A stretch of DNA of 64,000 nt from Branchiostoma floridae (GCF_000003815.2 NC_049993.1:427539-491538); one strand, 5' to 3'. Numbered from the stretch's first letter, positions 48,709 through 61,527 are shown. Notes: generated from the sequence alone by a model not told the origin. Translations and numbers: made by a program.

Positions 48709-49345
48709 TCGTGGTCTCCCCTGGTCTTCAGACACACAACGCAACATGGAAACATAGGGCGTATCGGCAACAGACACGGATCAGGCCCTCCAATTAATGT
48801 CCCTGTAAATGCTCTACCGGTCCATAATATTTTTCTGTGCCGACCCTCAGGGAATTCTCACCTGATGCAATTTCTATCGATCTTACGAAAGGACGGACTA
48901 AAGTACTGCACCTCAGAGTTGTCTGACCCTCAGTAACCTAATGACCTACATGGAAAAGGTCATCGGACAATTACATATCAACATAGGTAACGTTACACAT
49001 TTTAATTTATATTCAATATCCTATCAAATAGTAGATCAAAAGCTAGAATTAGAGTCATCTTTAAGTTTTTATAACAAATTTAGTATCCTTACTATGAGCA
49101 ATTTGTTTCGTTTATGATTACTAGTAACGTTATAAGAAAATTGCGCCCCTATCAGTTGAATGGAATAGATCAGAGCATAGCACGCACGGCACGCACGAGC
49201 AGAACTGTTTATCGAAGTCAGTGGGCATATTCTTTTAATCTTTAACATCAATTACATGTTACACAAAGTCTAGATATATTATGGACAGAATGAGATTTTA
49301 TGTGGTAAGTTTATGAACGTGGGATCACTATAAATCTAAGTTAGT

Positions 49346-52300
49346 ATGGCAGTAGTGGTGGAAAATGATTGGGGTTGGTTTCTGAATCAGAAAGTTGCAA
49401 TTGAAAAGTACTGTGAGACAGTGTCAGATGGAGATGCGGAGAGAAGCTACAGTTGTAAGGAGGAGCTGTTTGCCATCACCCAGCCACACATCACTGCTCA
49501 CCATGGAGGAAGCCTCACCCAGCCACACATCACTGCTCACCCTGGAGAAAGCCTCACCCAGCCACACATCACTGCTCACCATGGAGGAAGCCTCACCCAG
49601 CCACACATCCCTGCTCACCATGGAGGAAGCCTTACCCAGCCACACATCCCTGCTCACCACGGAGGAAACCTCACACAGCCACACATCACTGCTCACCATG
49701 GAGGAAGCCTCACCCAGCCACACATCACTGCTCACCATGGAGGAAACCTCACCCAGCCACACATCACTGCTCACCATGGAGGAAGCCTCACCCAGCCACA
49801 CATCCCTGCTCACCACGGAGGAAACCTCACACAGCCACACATCACTGCTCACCATGGAGGAAGCCTCACACAGCCACACATCACTGCTCACCATGGAGGA
49901 AGCCTCACCCAGCCACACATCACTTCTCACCCTGGAGAAAGCCTCACCCAGCCACACATCACTGCTCACCATGGAGGAAACCTCACCCAGCCACACATCA
50001 GTGCTCACCAGGGAGGAAGCCTCACCCAGCCACACATCACTGCTCACCCTGGAGAAAGCCATGCTGACCATGTACAGACAGGCCTGGAGGCGGTTGCCAT
50101 GGGAACGAATGCTAGTGCCAATGGTTACCAGGACAGGAAAAGCAGGGTAAGGACTGTTCCAAACAGAAACGCTTGCACGGCATTAGGCCCTCAGTAGAAA
50201 AAACAACAACTGATAATACATGATCATGTATACCCATAACCTCCTTGTTCAAACTGTCAACCAAGAACATAACATTAATGTTATAACATCATAAATTTGC
50301 TCTTGTGTCAATGTAATCAAGCTTTATAGACGATGCTAGAGAAGATGCTAGCAAAAAGATTGCATTAGATTTGCAGTCTGCCGAGAATGTCATTCATAAA
50401 ATCTACTTGTTGTATACTGTCTTATAACGAGATAAGTGTGTTTACCTACATACAAAGTCCCATAAGTACAAAGTGAGGCCTAATTCCTTTTTAATGTTGG
50501 TATATATCTTCATGGAATATCAAGTTACAATAGTGTTGTTTGGGTACATGGTCTTTCCATGCACTTACTGCCATACACTGGCTGCATGTGTGATTTTTTG
50601 TATGTTATTTTCATGAACTGCACAGAAAAGAAAAAGAAAGAGAACAAGTGACTTGAATACAGGAGAGGCGGCTGCTATGGAATATCACATTCAGGTTAGG
50701 AATCAAATTAAAACGCTATCAGCTTAAAGGGGCATTCCACTCCACACGGGAGTGTTATTTTCCGATAGATATTCATTTTAGGAAGTGATAACTGCATACG
50801 ACTTCACATTATACGATAAAGTACCCAGTTGCTCCGCATGACTCAAATGCATTCAGTCTTCTACTAAACTCCCCGAGTACCCTCTAATTGAATAAATCCT
50901 ATGGCTGAATACAATGCAAAACTTTTAGGTAAGGTGACCAAACTAATTTCAGGTTCACTAAGAAATTTCGTATTGTTCTTGTATTCTTTGCTATCTTAAG
51001 AGAAATTTGCCTTCTCGGTGTGCTCAGCGTACCTCATTTATTCCGAAAATATGTACGATAAACAAAGTGTCTATGCGTATAGGGAATGCATGGGTAGGGT
51101 CTGCATGGGTTTAGTGAGTGTCATTATTGTTTTATAAAACACACATCACGTAATTCATCCCAAGGTGAATTCCACAAAATTCGGCTGATTGTGTATTCAT
51201 TGAAACATTATTTATTGGAAAACAAGACTCCCTTCTGGAGTGGAATGCCCCTTTAAGGGATATATTGTAAAAAATAATGAGTTGCATCTACCTTATTAAT
51301 TTGCACAGCAATATTTACAATGTATGAATATATGACTTAGTTGTGCTGTGAGGACATCTTGAAATGTGCACACTTCTCACCGCCACTTGAGTTGTCCGAC
51401 ATTTTGTCCATCTTTCCGATGAACCAAGGAACGCGTTAGAACGCGTTTGGTGGTTCGCTCGAATTGTTACTGAAGTTTGTTGAAAGTTACCAATACAGTA
51501 TGCTCCGAAGATCTCCGACCTCAAAAGTTGATTTGGAAATCTACGGCTGGCTTACTTCCGGGTAGGCTACCCAGAAGTAAGTGGATTTGGTCACGACTTG
51601 CTTAAAATTGTGTTGTTCATTCACGCTAGAAATTTGAAAAAGTGACGCAGAAATGTTGAAGATAAGTTACAAGTGTCGATCTGACTGGAGATTTTAAAGT
51701 TCAGAATAGTTGTTTAATATTTTGGTGCCAAAATCTTGCACTGTTACAGTATATCCCTTAAAGCCAGGTCATGCTTATCTAATGTACCGGTAGTAAAAGT
51801 ACACACTTTGCAAGTTGTTGCCAAAGTAAGGATATGTACTACAATGTACAAGTGTAGTTAAACTTAGCACAGATAAATGGGAAGAGGACATCAAATAGAT
51901 CAACTTGAATGCAGTACTACTGACCATTGACCTGTGCAGGTAGACATCAGAAATACCTGCACTAACCTATAATGCTAGTTCACCTTTATCTGTTGGGTAA
52001 CCTATATCTGTTGCTTTTAAAAAACAGGGTATTTGGGGATATCACGTTGACAAATATTGGTTTGCAATTTCAATATTTTCAGTACATTGCAATTTAAAAC
52101 TACAACCCGTCGACTTGATGTGCCTAAATACACTGTTTCGAAAAACAACAGATATAGGTTACCCCTCAGATAAAGGTGAACTAGGGTTATACACATAGTG
52201 TAGGTGCCTGCATAGGTGGTACTTACAACCCTGAATGTGCTTTATACTGGAAAGGAAATGTTTTCTAATGCTAGTTAACCCTATTATTTTGGTTCATACT

Positions 52301-55300
52301 AGATCAGAACAAAGTTGGTACAGGCCCATACAGCAATTCTGTTGACTGGGAGAGCCAGTGGACTGTTTCAAGACATCCCTTCTGATGTTGGTCCTGTTGG
52401 AAAGCCATTCCAGGACTGGGGGCCTGGAAACTGCCTGGCAGATCTCTGTGATTTGGCCAGAATAACAGGCGATGAGAAACCACTTTACATATCACAGGGT
52501 ATGTACAGTACAGACTTTAGATGTGAACATGATTATGTTGGTTCAATTGATATTGGCAGTTTTTGTGGTTAGGCCTAGGAAAAAAAATGTTGTGTTTCCT
52601 GTTTCCCTACCTTCCCTAGAAAAACCTGCCGACCCTAGACTTTTTTTTGGGTGGGCAGTAGAGTCACATAGCTTCCAGTTAGAATTTTTATTCAGCCTGC
52701 TTCCTATTGAAGTAAAAACAGTCTGCTTGTCCTATCTATTGTGCACAAAATCAAAGTTTGACATCGAAAGACAAGTGTCCTCATGCATTTCAGTTTCCTT
52801 TGTTCAACTGTATTGTAATATGTATCACTAGATTTTTGGCTAGCCTAAAAAAAATTACAAAAAAAAAAAAAGATATCACCTACCTACCGACCCTAATTTT
52901 TTCAGGACTGAAACAGGAAACACAACATTTTTTTTCCTAGGCCTTACAGCTTCACCGTAAATACAAAACCAAAGTCTTGCTCAGTATTTTCCCCTCTTTT
53001 CTACGTACGTGTGCTATATTTACATGACTGTGTATGTACATTGTGCAATATTGTGTGTTGCAGGCCTTTGTTACATTGAAGATGTAATGAATACTAACAA
53101 AGCACAAATATTTCATGTTTGAACATTAAATGATATATTTAAGAAGTGCTACATATCCAGATATATAGACGGTAGATATGGTCAGATCACGGCAGCACTG
53201 CCGGAAGCGATTATTCTGTAGCAGCTGCTATACCCTTGCCCAGTTGCTAGTTAACGTTGGTTGTTTCCAACTGGCTGTTCATATCATTTGATATAAGACA
53301 TGTACAGTGAGTTTGATTACAGTAAGACATTTTTTATATTTACTGACCTTAGCAAACTCAAAACTACAGTGAACACTGAACTTTGTCTCTATCGCAAACT
53401 TAAATCCCTGCAAACTTAAAAGCATTGATTTTACGGTACTTTAGATCTAGAAGTATCAGCTTTGCAGGTTTTCATCAGTTTTGGGGTTCCGACAGGAGGG
53501 CATCCATAATATCAGGCCACTGCGGCTTCAAATTTGTGCTCGTTGAATGTTGGTTTGGAATGGAATAGAGTTGCTTCAACATATTACGTAGAAACGTACC
53601 CAAAAATTGACTTTCATGATTAAAGTTCTATAACCCTGACTCGGGCTAATATTGCATAGTAGCAGAGGTATGATGAGGTCGTGGAACTCTATCTAGTTCA
53701 CCAGTATATCGGCTGAGGTCAAAAACATTTGTTGTGAACAAAGAAATTCAATGTTTGTTAACCATTGATTAACCAGTTTAATGAAACTATTTATGGTTGA
53801 ATTTATCTTTTATGACCATAGCAAATGAAAAGGTTGAAAGTACTTAGTTCGTTTTATTTTGTCTTCCCAGGAACACCTTTAGAAGAGTCCAGAGATATTT
53901 TCAACCGACTCGTACTCATCGATTCCAACCAGCCAATCATCAAATGCCTCCTGGGGAGCCGGTACCTGCTTCCTCCCAGGTCCTCATTTCTTATGTCTGA
54001 CATTACCAGGATGGAGCCCCTTCTACAGGGTAAGAGAACCCAGTAACAGACATAGGTCACTTGTGCAGGGTTAGAGAACCCAGTAACAGACATAGGTCAC
54101 TTGTACAGGGTTAGAGAACCCAGTAACAGACATAGGTCACTTGTGCAGGGTTAGAGAACCCAGTAACAGACATAGGTCACTTGTGCAGGGTTAGAGAACC
54201 CAGTAGCAGACATAGGTCACTTGTGCAGGGTTAGAGAACCCAGTAACAGACATAGGTCACTTGTGCAGGGTTAGAGAACCCAGTAACAGACATAGGTCAC
54301 TTGTACAGGGTTAGATAAATAAATACAGGGTTAGATAACCCAGTAACAGACATAGGTCACTTGTACAGGGTTAGAGAACCCAGTAACAGTCTTAGGTCAC
54401 TTGTACAGGGTTAGATAACCCAGTAACAGACATAGGTCACTTGTACAGGGTATGAGAACCCAGTAACAGACATAGGTCACTTGTACATGGTATGAGAATC
54501 CAGTAACAGACATAGGTCACTTGTACAGGGTATTAGAACCTAGTAACAGACATAGGCCACCTGTACAGGGTTAGAGAACCCAGTAACAGACATAGGTCAC
54601 TTGTACAGGGTATTAGAGAACCCAGTAACAGACATAGGTCACTTGTACAGCGTAAGATAACCCAGTAACAGACATAGGTCACTTGTATACAGGTTAGAGA
54701 ACCCAGTAACAGACATAGGTCACTTGTACAGGGTTAGAGAACCCAGTAACAGATATAGGTCACTTGTACAGGGTTAGAGATTCCAGTAACAGACATAGGT
54801 CACTTGTACAGGTTATTAGAACCTAGTAACAGACATAGGCCACTTGTACAGGGTTAGAGAACCCAGTAACAGACATAGGTCACTTGTACAGGGTATTAGA
54901 ACCTAGTAACAGACATAGGCCACTTGTACAGGGTTAGAGAACCCAGTAACAGACATAGGTCACTTGTACAGGGTTAGAGAACCCAGTAACAGACATAGGT
55001 TACTTGTACAGGGTTAGAGAACCCAGTAACAGACATAGGTCTCTTGTACAGGGTTAGAGAACCCAGTAACAGACATAGGTCACTTGTACAGGGTTAGAGA
55101 ACCCAGTAACAGACATAGGTCACTTGTACAGGGTTAGAGATTCCAGTAACAGACATAGGTCACTTGTACAGGTTATTAGAACCTAGTAACAGACATAGGT
55201 CACTTGTACAGGGTATGACTATGAGAACCCAGTAACATACATAGGTCACTTGTACAGGGTTAGAGAACCCAGTAACAGACATAGGTCACTTGTACAGGGT

Positions 55301-58300
55301 TAGATAACCTAGTAACAGACATAGGTCACTTGTGCAGGGTTAGAGAACCCAGTAACAGACATAGGTCACTTGTACAGGGTTAGAGAGCCCAGTAACAGAC
55401 ATAGGTCACTTGTACAGGGTATGAGAACCTAGTAACAGACATAGGTCACTTGAACATGGTAAGAGAACCCAGTAATAGACATCATTCACTTGTACAGATT
55501 GAGTCTCAGAATCCAGTAACAGAAATAGACAACTCAGCAAAAGAGAGGGATATGCAGCTGCAGATTACAACATTGTCATGTACATGTACATTCATGCCAT
55601 GTTGTTACAGGAGGACTGAAGTATCACCTCATTGTAATGGACCCACCCTGGGAGAACAAGTCTGTGAAGAGAGGCAGAAAGTAAGCAGCGATTCCAGTTG
55701 CCTACTTTTCTACCATGGTGTTATACAGTAGGTTGCATGGAGAAATGAATGAATGTGAACTAACAAAATTGTTTCCTGTGACTATTCGTGTGTTTTCAGT
55801 ACATCAAACATTTCATTATTATAATCCATATACAAATCTAGTATGTACATGTAGTGAGAAGGGGCTGCCATACATTTAGGCAGCATGAGCAAGAGACAAA
55901 AGGAAAATATTCACGGTGGTTTTGAGTTTTGAGTAGGCCGCTGTGAAAATTGAGAACATAAAACCAGCACAAAACTTTCTGCATTTACAGTAGTAGAATG
56001 CCAGGAGTGTAGATTTACGATGTAGCTGTTGAGACAGGCCACAGTAAAATGAACACTATGGTTGTTAAGTACACTGTGCTGTACTATGTATCCAGAGGGT
56101 ACATTGTAGATGCGGTTAGAAAAGTGACACAGACAGTTGATGATCACGAATTGCACTGCACCTCCAAAAGCGATTGCTATGCATGTTTGTAGTACCTGAC
56201 TGAGGGTCGATGTGTGGTGTCCGACTCGCTGCCAAGAACTTAAAACCACTGCAAATATTTACTTCTTAACTGGCCCATGTTAGACACATTTTCGTGTAAT
56301 TATCCGGCATTGGTGACTTTTTGTCGTGCAGATAAGCAAAGTCACTAACAATGGAGTGAATGGGAGCCAGTTTGGGATTTTGTGATTCCTTGCAATTGAC
56401 TGAAGTGTGCTGTTATGTGACGATGCTTCTACTGTACTTGTATTTCTGTAGGTATGAATCTCTGTCACCATGGCAACTGTTCCAGCTACCAATCCCGTCC
56501 CTTGCTGCTCCCGGCTGCTTGGTTGTAACGTGGGTAACCAATCGACAGCAGCATATGAGATTTGTGAGAGAAAGACTTTATCCTCATTGGTCAGTGGAGC
56601 CAGTTGCGGAATGGCATTGGTTGAAGGTGAGATTTAGAAAACACATTGAAGATTCTAAACTGAAGAAAAATAGGTCAGAATGGTAGCAGTTCTCTTGCCC
56701 TATATTGTTATGCAACTGGAAAGTACTTTCTATCTTATGGATTTGAAGACTTCTCTGAAAAGATACTTTGAAGTTAAAAAAAAAAAGGGGAAACACTGGT
56801 GTAGTCTGCCCTTGCTAACACATTTTTTGTATTTCTAGGGTTAGTCCTGTGCAGATTGTCTATTTCTGGTACGGTATTGTTAGCGCACTTTGTACTGTGC
56901 TGTAGATTGCTTCAAAGAACGAATCATCCATTTAATTTGTTAAGTGATTCATTATGTAAATCTGCATTGTTGTGAGGTCATGTTGATATGAAACGAAATG
57001 AGATGAAAATTGATGTTTTTTTACATTCCGAGAACCAACATATTGTATATGTGTGGCCTAACATACTTTCCTGTAGAAGTAACCCTCTGTTTTAAGCAAA
57101 CATTCTGTCCATGGATGAATCATCACAGGTCACCAGAACAGGTGAGCCTGTATTCCCCATGGACTCTCCTCACAAGAAGCCTTATGAGACAATCATACTG
57201 GGCAGGTTTCAGGACCAATCAGACGGTCATACGGAGACAAGTTCATCTCCACTCAGTGATGTACCCAGACACAAGGTCATCTGCAGCGTGCCCTGTGCCA
57301 TACATTCCAGAAAACCTACACTGGATGGTCAGTCTCATGTCTATGTCCCTAATATAACATTCATTGACAACTATGTATATAAAATTAATGTATAGAATAT
57401 TTGACACTGACCTCTGAGCTTCTTAATCTCTTAAATACATTACTTTTACTTTTAGAATAAGGTATAGCATTAGTATTTGCTTTAGGTATAAGTGTATCTT
57501 TAGATTGATGTTAAGGTGTAAATAGTCTCAATGTACATTGTTAATGTTGTATTATGGAACGTGTTTGTCTTATGACTCCAGGAAGACTAGTGATGCATTG
57601 TCTGAATTGTGCTTACTAATGGAGATCGTTTTAATAAACAATAAACAATATATCTGTAATAAGGCCATGTTGATTCAACTACTGGTATGTTGATTAAACA
57701 TCCTCAGGGAACCCAAAAACTTATGAGAGGGTGAAAATTGAAAAACATTTGGCAAAAAGTTACCTTCATTATGAAATCGAAACAGTCAAGAAGATTGAAC
57801 AAAATGACTATATAAATACCATTCTTCTTTGACTTTGGAATTTACTTTGAACAGTTTCCAGCATGGTGGAAAACTGCTTTGGGGAAATCATCTAAAATTG
57901 ATGTGCACACAATATTATGAATCAACATGGCCTAAATGAGCACCTCAATTTAGGTGAAGCATGATACTTCTTCATGTAGGTGGTGGTAGCTGGTTGGTGG
58001 AAACCGCTGCCTGGTCTGGTCAGTGGAAATAGCTGCCTGGTCCGGGGGCTGTTTTAGGGGTTTCGAGTAAAGCATAGTGCAGAGCAAGGTATCTCGTGCA
58101 GCGAGTATGCTTCCTTGCAGAAAGTAATGGAATCATATGGATGTTTCCATATCACCTACCATCCGAGGTGGTGTCTGTTTCTTGTTTGCTAAGCAGAAGG
58201 TGGGGCTGTAGTTTTATGATCACACGCGACTGTTCAACAGAGGCCAGTTTCTGGGATCTGCCTTCGCTTCTGTAGAGAAAAGGTGACTGAGATTTAAATT

Positions 58301-60480
58301 CTCCTACGTTGTGCAGCAGTGATGCCTGCCCAGATGGGTTGTTGTACCCTGGGAGACCAAACCTGGTGAGTTGGCGCCACCGGGGATACCCAGGCATTTC
58401 ATTTTCAATATTCCTATATGAGACAGACAAAAAGCAGGCTACTATTTGAAAAATGAATAATCTGTACAGAATACTTCCAGCCGTGTTCCAACTGAAACCC
58501 AGTCTGAAATTTTGACGCGGACATGATACAACCATGAATGGGTGTACTGTTTCATATTGAGATTCCAATGCTTTCTGCAAGGAGACGCAGCTGCACGAGA
58601 TACCTTGCTTTACTCAAAACCCCTAAAACAGCCCCCTGACCAAACCACCGGACAGCGTTTCTGACAACCCTGGTGGTAGTGGCTTCACTACAGCTTGCAT
58701 TTTTTGCCATGCACGTCTGACCCAATGCAACACACTCATCAGTCACCATTCATTCATAACTGCCCATTAGCTGTGCTAGTACCTGTTAGTCATGTAACAT
58801 TAGCATGGCCAGCTTTTTTTCAAACATACTTGTCTTCATTTCAGCCTGGATTGGAATTCCACTCAAGTTGTAGATATAACCTATTATTCCGTGAGAAATG
58901 TGTAGATAAATAAATACCATATCAATACTAGCAATCTTTTAGTGAAAGAACAGGAAATATAATTTGCGCTACCCCCATTGTAAATGGAATTGTCAAAATG
59001 CTTTGAAGGCTGGGAATGAGAACGCTAAAATGGCGCACAGTTCAAAGACAAACGAAGCATAGGAATACCAAAAAGAAGGGCCGGACGAACAAAAACAATT
59101 TCCCAGTCACAGTCCCAGATATTGGGAATGTGCCAATCTAAGTGTTGCTATTTTGCTACTGTAGAAGTCTTGCAGAAGTACCTGCCGCCCTCACCCATCT
59201 GCTTGGAGCTGTTTGCCAGGTGCCTACAGCCCAGGTGGACCAGCTGGGGCAATGAGGTGGGTACATGCCATTTCTGTAGCTGATATCTACGAGGGGCGTT
59301 CAATAAGTAATGCCCCTGACCCATATCCAGTTGTAATGATTCATATCTCTATGGGCTATGTAGCAAAAAACAGCTCTGAACTAATTGTGGTTTCTGATTT
59401 ACTGGTGTTTGAACTGAGTCAGGTGTGAAATGGAGCCAGTGTTGTGCAGTGATCAGGTTTTTGTATTTGAAAGGACGCACACCAAAGGAGACTTTTGATG
59501 AAATGAAAGAAACTTAATATGTTGATGATGCCCCATCATATGACCTTGTAAAACGCTGTCATCCTGAATTCAAACATGGCCGGAAGTCTGTGGAAACAGC
59601 TCCCAGACCTGTTCGTGCCTCTTCTGCCATTGATGAGTCATCTGTTGAAGGACCAACCTGGGGTGTCCTACAAAAACGGTGTCCAGAGCTGCATCAAACG
59701 ATGGGAGAAATGCATAACTCTGGGTGGTTCCTATGAAGAGAAAGACTAATAACTGTGGCAAGTTTCATTAATCTCCTGCTATGGGAAATGGGTCAGGGGC
59801 ATTACTAATTGAACGCCCCTCGTACATGTGTACTCACAGTCATGTCTCAGTCTCAAATAATGCTAGGCTGCTACCGGGTATGTTGGTGGGTTGAGGATGC
59901 AGCCAAGTTGTTCTGTGAGAGAAATATTCTTAGTGATGGTCAAATCTGGATTCCGCAGCCACTCAAGGAACCTGAGGAACAATGGTTGCTGAGACTTAGT
60001 AATGATGGACGGGACTGTATTCATTTTAAGGTGTCCTGTGACTGGAGCTGGTTTCCTATCCAAGGTACATTGTTTTGTTACCGACTAGGTTTGACTGTAG
60101 TTACAACATGCCTGCCCTTTCATTATCAGTTCCATTGCGGCTGTGCGTCCTCTGCCTTACCTGTGTGTTATTGCCAGCCTCTAAGCCTTTGTATACTTAC
60201 CACCAGAAATTGTTTTTCTTTTCTGAATCATTTGTTTGTGCTAAATGACTGTTCTATCTATGTGTACAAAAATCAAGTCTGTTTAAGGGTCCTTTAATGG
60301 TCCCACATACAAACAAATAGCTGCACTAAAGATTTCTAGATGTTTCCATTTAAGGTGCAATTGCTGTTCCCTTTTACACAATTTGTCTCACATTTCTTAT
60401 CTTCAATCTCCCCCTTGCAGGTCATCAAATTCCAGCACTTAGACTTCTTCAATGAAAACAGGCCTGAGTGTCTGCAGTAA
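49346..60480 (+). CDS. METTL4: METTL4, N6-adenine methyltransferase (MT-A70 family)
   Basis: Nine exons: 49346-50146, 50626-50694, 52303-52498, 53871-54029, 55611-55680, 56452-56626, 57129-57327, 59165-59256 and 60421-60480 (TAA). All phases agree, giving 606 residues. The family uses S-adenosylmethionine to methylate adenine N6; vertebrate METTL4 acts on 2'-O-methyladenosine of U2 snRNA and is also proposed to act on DNA. The catalytic DPPW is at residues 419-422 (55640-55651), followed by ENKSVKRG. Other family blocks are AAAMEYHIQ, YLLPPRSSFLMSDI, LAAPGCLVVTWVTNRQ, VAEWHWLK, FPMDSPHKKPYE, LELFARCLQPRWTSWGNE and FQHLDFF. The N-terminus (GWFLNQ..., EELFAITQPHI) also fits the family. The length exceeds the usual 470 or so because of 15 in-frame 13-residue repeats in exon 1. 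Exon 4's donor and the last exon are also minisatellite-associated. Introns hold a piggyBac MITE, a TTA-type MITE and a mariner remnant. Confidence 0.95.
49477..50065 (+). repeat. 39-bp coding minisatellite in METTL4 exon 1
   Basis: About 15 units encode TQPHITAHHGGSL with small variations (residues about 45-240). The first unit grows directly out of the conserved METTL4 segment ELFAITQPHI. The unit length is a multiple of three and free of stops, so two other frames also stay open; those are by-products. Confidence 0.95.
50724..51256. mobile_element. piggyBac-type MITE, copy 2, in METTL4 intron 2
   Basis: A 525-bp element (50728-51252) with AGGGGCATTCCACTCCA inverted ends and TTAA on both sides. 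The interior is clearly related to 23759-24281 but diverged by substitutions and indels. Confidence 0.8.
52569..52946. mobile_element. MITE with GGCC ends and TTA target duplication, in METTL4 intron 3
   Basis: A 372-bp element (52572-52943). Inverted ends start GGCCTAGGAAAAAAAATG and continue through TTGTGTTTCCTGTTTC with almost no mismatch. TTA lies on both sides, as in PIF/Harbinger-type elements. An internal ACCGACCCTA/CCGACCCTAGA arm suggests more pairing. A frame at 52472-52831 read through it is not a gene. Confidence 0.75.
54026..55495 (+). repeat. 40-bp minisatellite starting at the METTL4 exon 4 splice donor
   Basis: About 36 units (ACAGGGTTAGAGAACCCAGT, then AACAGACATAGGTCACTTGT). 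The first unit contains the real exon end and donor (CTACAGG|GTAAGAG). Later units carry GGTTAGAG, or sometimes GGTATGAG and GGTAAGAG, so donor-like GT motifs recur every 40 bases. There are no unique spacers, so it is not a CRISPR array. Confidence 0.95.
59288..59824 (+). mobile_element. Deleted mariner-family element in METTL4 intron 8
   Basis: A 533-bp element (59290-59822) with CGAGGGGCGTTCAATAAGTA inverted ends and TA on both sides. It is the same family as 29345-29926. On the plus strand it retains a broken copy of the transposase DNA-binding region (remnants of the APSYDLVK segment) and no catalytic domain. Confidence 0.85.
59827..60297 (+). other. Open frame of unknown origin inside METTL4 intron 8
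   Basis: An ATG-started frame lies between the mariner element and the last METTL4 exon. Its first part (about 59860-60063, ending CDWSWFPIQ before a GT) is compositionally protein-like, with many Trp and Glu codons. METTL4 proteins have no matching segment between WGNE and the FQHLDFF block. It could be a fragment of another mobile element or an unrelated exon. Confidence 0.25.
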
Positions 60481-61527
60481 GACTCCATCAGCAGTCAGAC
60501 TTCTTCAATGAAACAGGCCTGAGTGTCTGCAGTAATAGTCGATCAGCAGTCAGACTTCTTCAATGAAAACAGGCCTGAGTGTCTGCAGTAAGACTCCATC
60601 AGCAGTCAGACTTCTTCAATGAAAACAGGCCTGAGTGTCTGTAGTAAGACTCCATCAGCAGTCAGACTTCTTCAATGAAAACAGGCCTGAGTGTCTGCAG
60701 TAAGACTCCATCAGCAGTCAGACTTCTTCAATGAAAACAGGCCTGAGTGTCTGCAGTAAGACTCCATCAGCAGTCAGACTTCTTCAATGAAAACAGGCCT
60801 GAGTGTCTGCAGTAAGACTCCATCAGCAGTCAGACTTCTTCAATGAAAACAGGCCTGAGTGTCTGCAGTAAGACTCCATCAGCAGTCAGACTTCTTCAAT
60901 GAAAACAGGCCTGAGTGTCTGCAGTAAGACTCCATCAGCAGTCAGACTTCTTCAATGAAAACAGGCCTGAGTGTCTGCAGTAAGACTCCATCAGCAGTCA
61001 GACTTCTTCAATGAAAACAGGCCTGAGTGTCTGCAGTAAGACTCCATCAGCAGTCAGACTTCTTCAATGAAAACAGGCCTGAGTGTCTGCAGTAAGACTC
61101 CATCAGCAGTCAGACTTCTTCAATGAAAACAGGCCTGAGTGTCTGCAGTAAGACTCCATCAGCAGTCAGACTTCTTCAATGAAAACAGGCCTGAGTGTCT
61201 GCAGTTATACTCCATCAGCAGTCAGACTTCTTCAATGAAAACAGGCCTGAGTGTCTGCAGTAAGACTCCATCAGCAGTCAGACTTCTTCAATGAAAACAG
61301 GCCTGAGTGTCTGCAGTAAGACTCCATCAGCAGTCAGACTTCTTCAATGAAAACAGGCCTGAGTGTCTGCAGTAAGACTCCATCAGCAGTCAGACTTCTT
61401 CAATGAAAACAGGCCTGAGTGTCTGCAGTAAGACTCCATCAGCAGTCAGACTTCTTCAATGAAAACAGGCCTGAGTGTCTGCAGTAAGACTCCATCAGCA
61501 GTCAGACTTCTTCAATGAAAACAGGGA
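60443..61527 (+). repeat. 56-bp minisatellite copied from the METTL4 terminal exon, including its stop codon
   Basis: About 19 units combine GACTCCATCAGCAGTCAG with ACTTCTTCAATGAAAACAGG and CCTGAGTGTCTGCAGTAA. The second and third parts are the last coding bases of exon 9 (DFFNENRPECLQ and TAA), so the gene's stop and final 12 codons are repeated through the 3' UTR. Copies are almost identical, which indicates recent expansion. Confidence 0.97.

Larger units (their letters stand above)
48468..49345. promoter_or_regulatory. Putative bidirectional promoter of the HD gene and METTL4
   Basis: The two genes start head-to-head 878 bases apart, with no other gene between. The region contains the 30-bp and 56-bp repeats, and TTATAAAATA boxes inside the 56-bp units. 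Shared regulation is an inference from spacing only. Confidence 0.45.

Noticed and set aside
49395-50150. Second plus-strand frame and a minus-strand frame across METTL4 exon 1
   Set aside because: The 39-bp repeat keeps all these frames open; only the frame joining the conserved METTL4 exons is supported.
52472-52831. 119-residue frame in METTL4 intron 3
   Set aside because: It reads from the end of METTL4 exon 3 into a MITE; no domain or splice support.
54026-55495. CRISPR-like regular repeat array
   Set aside because: Units are directly contiguous with no unique spacers, and the context is an animal intron.
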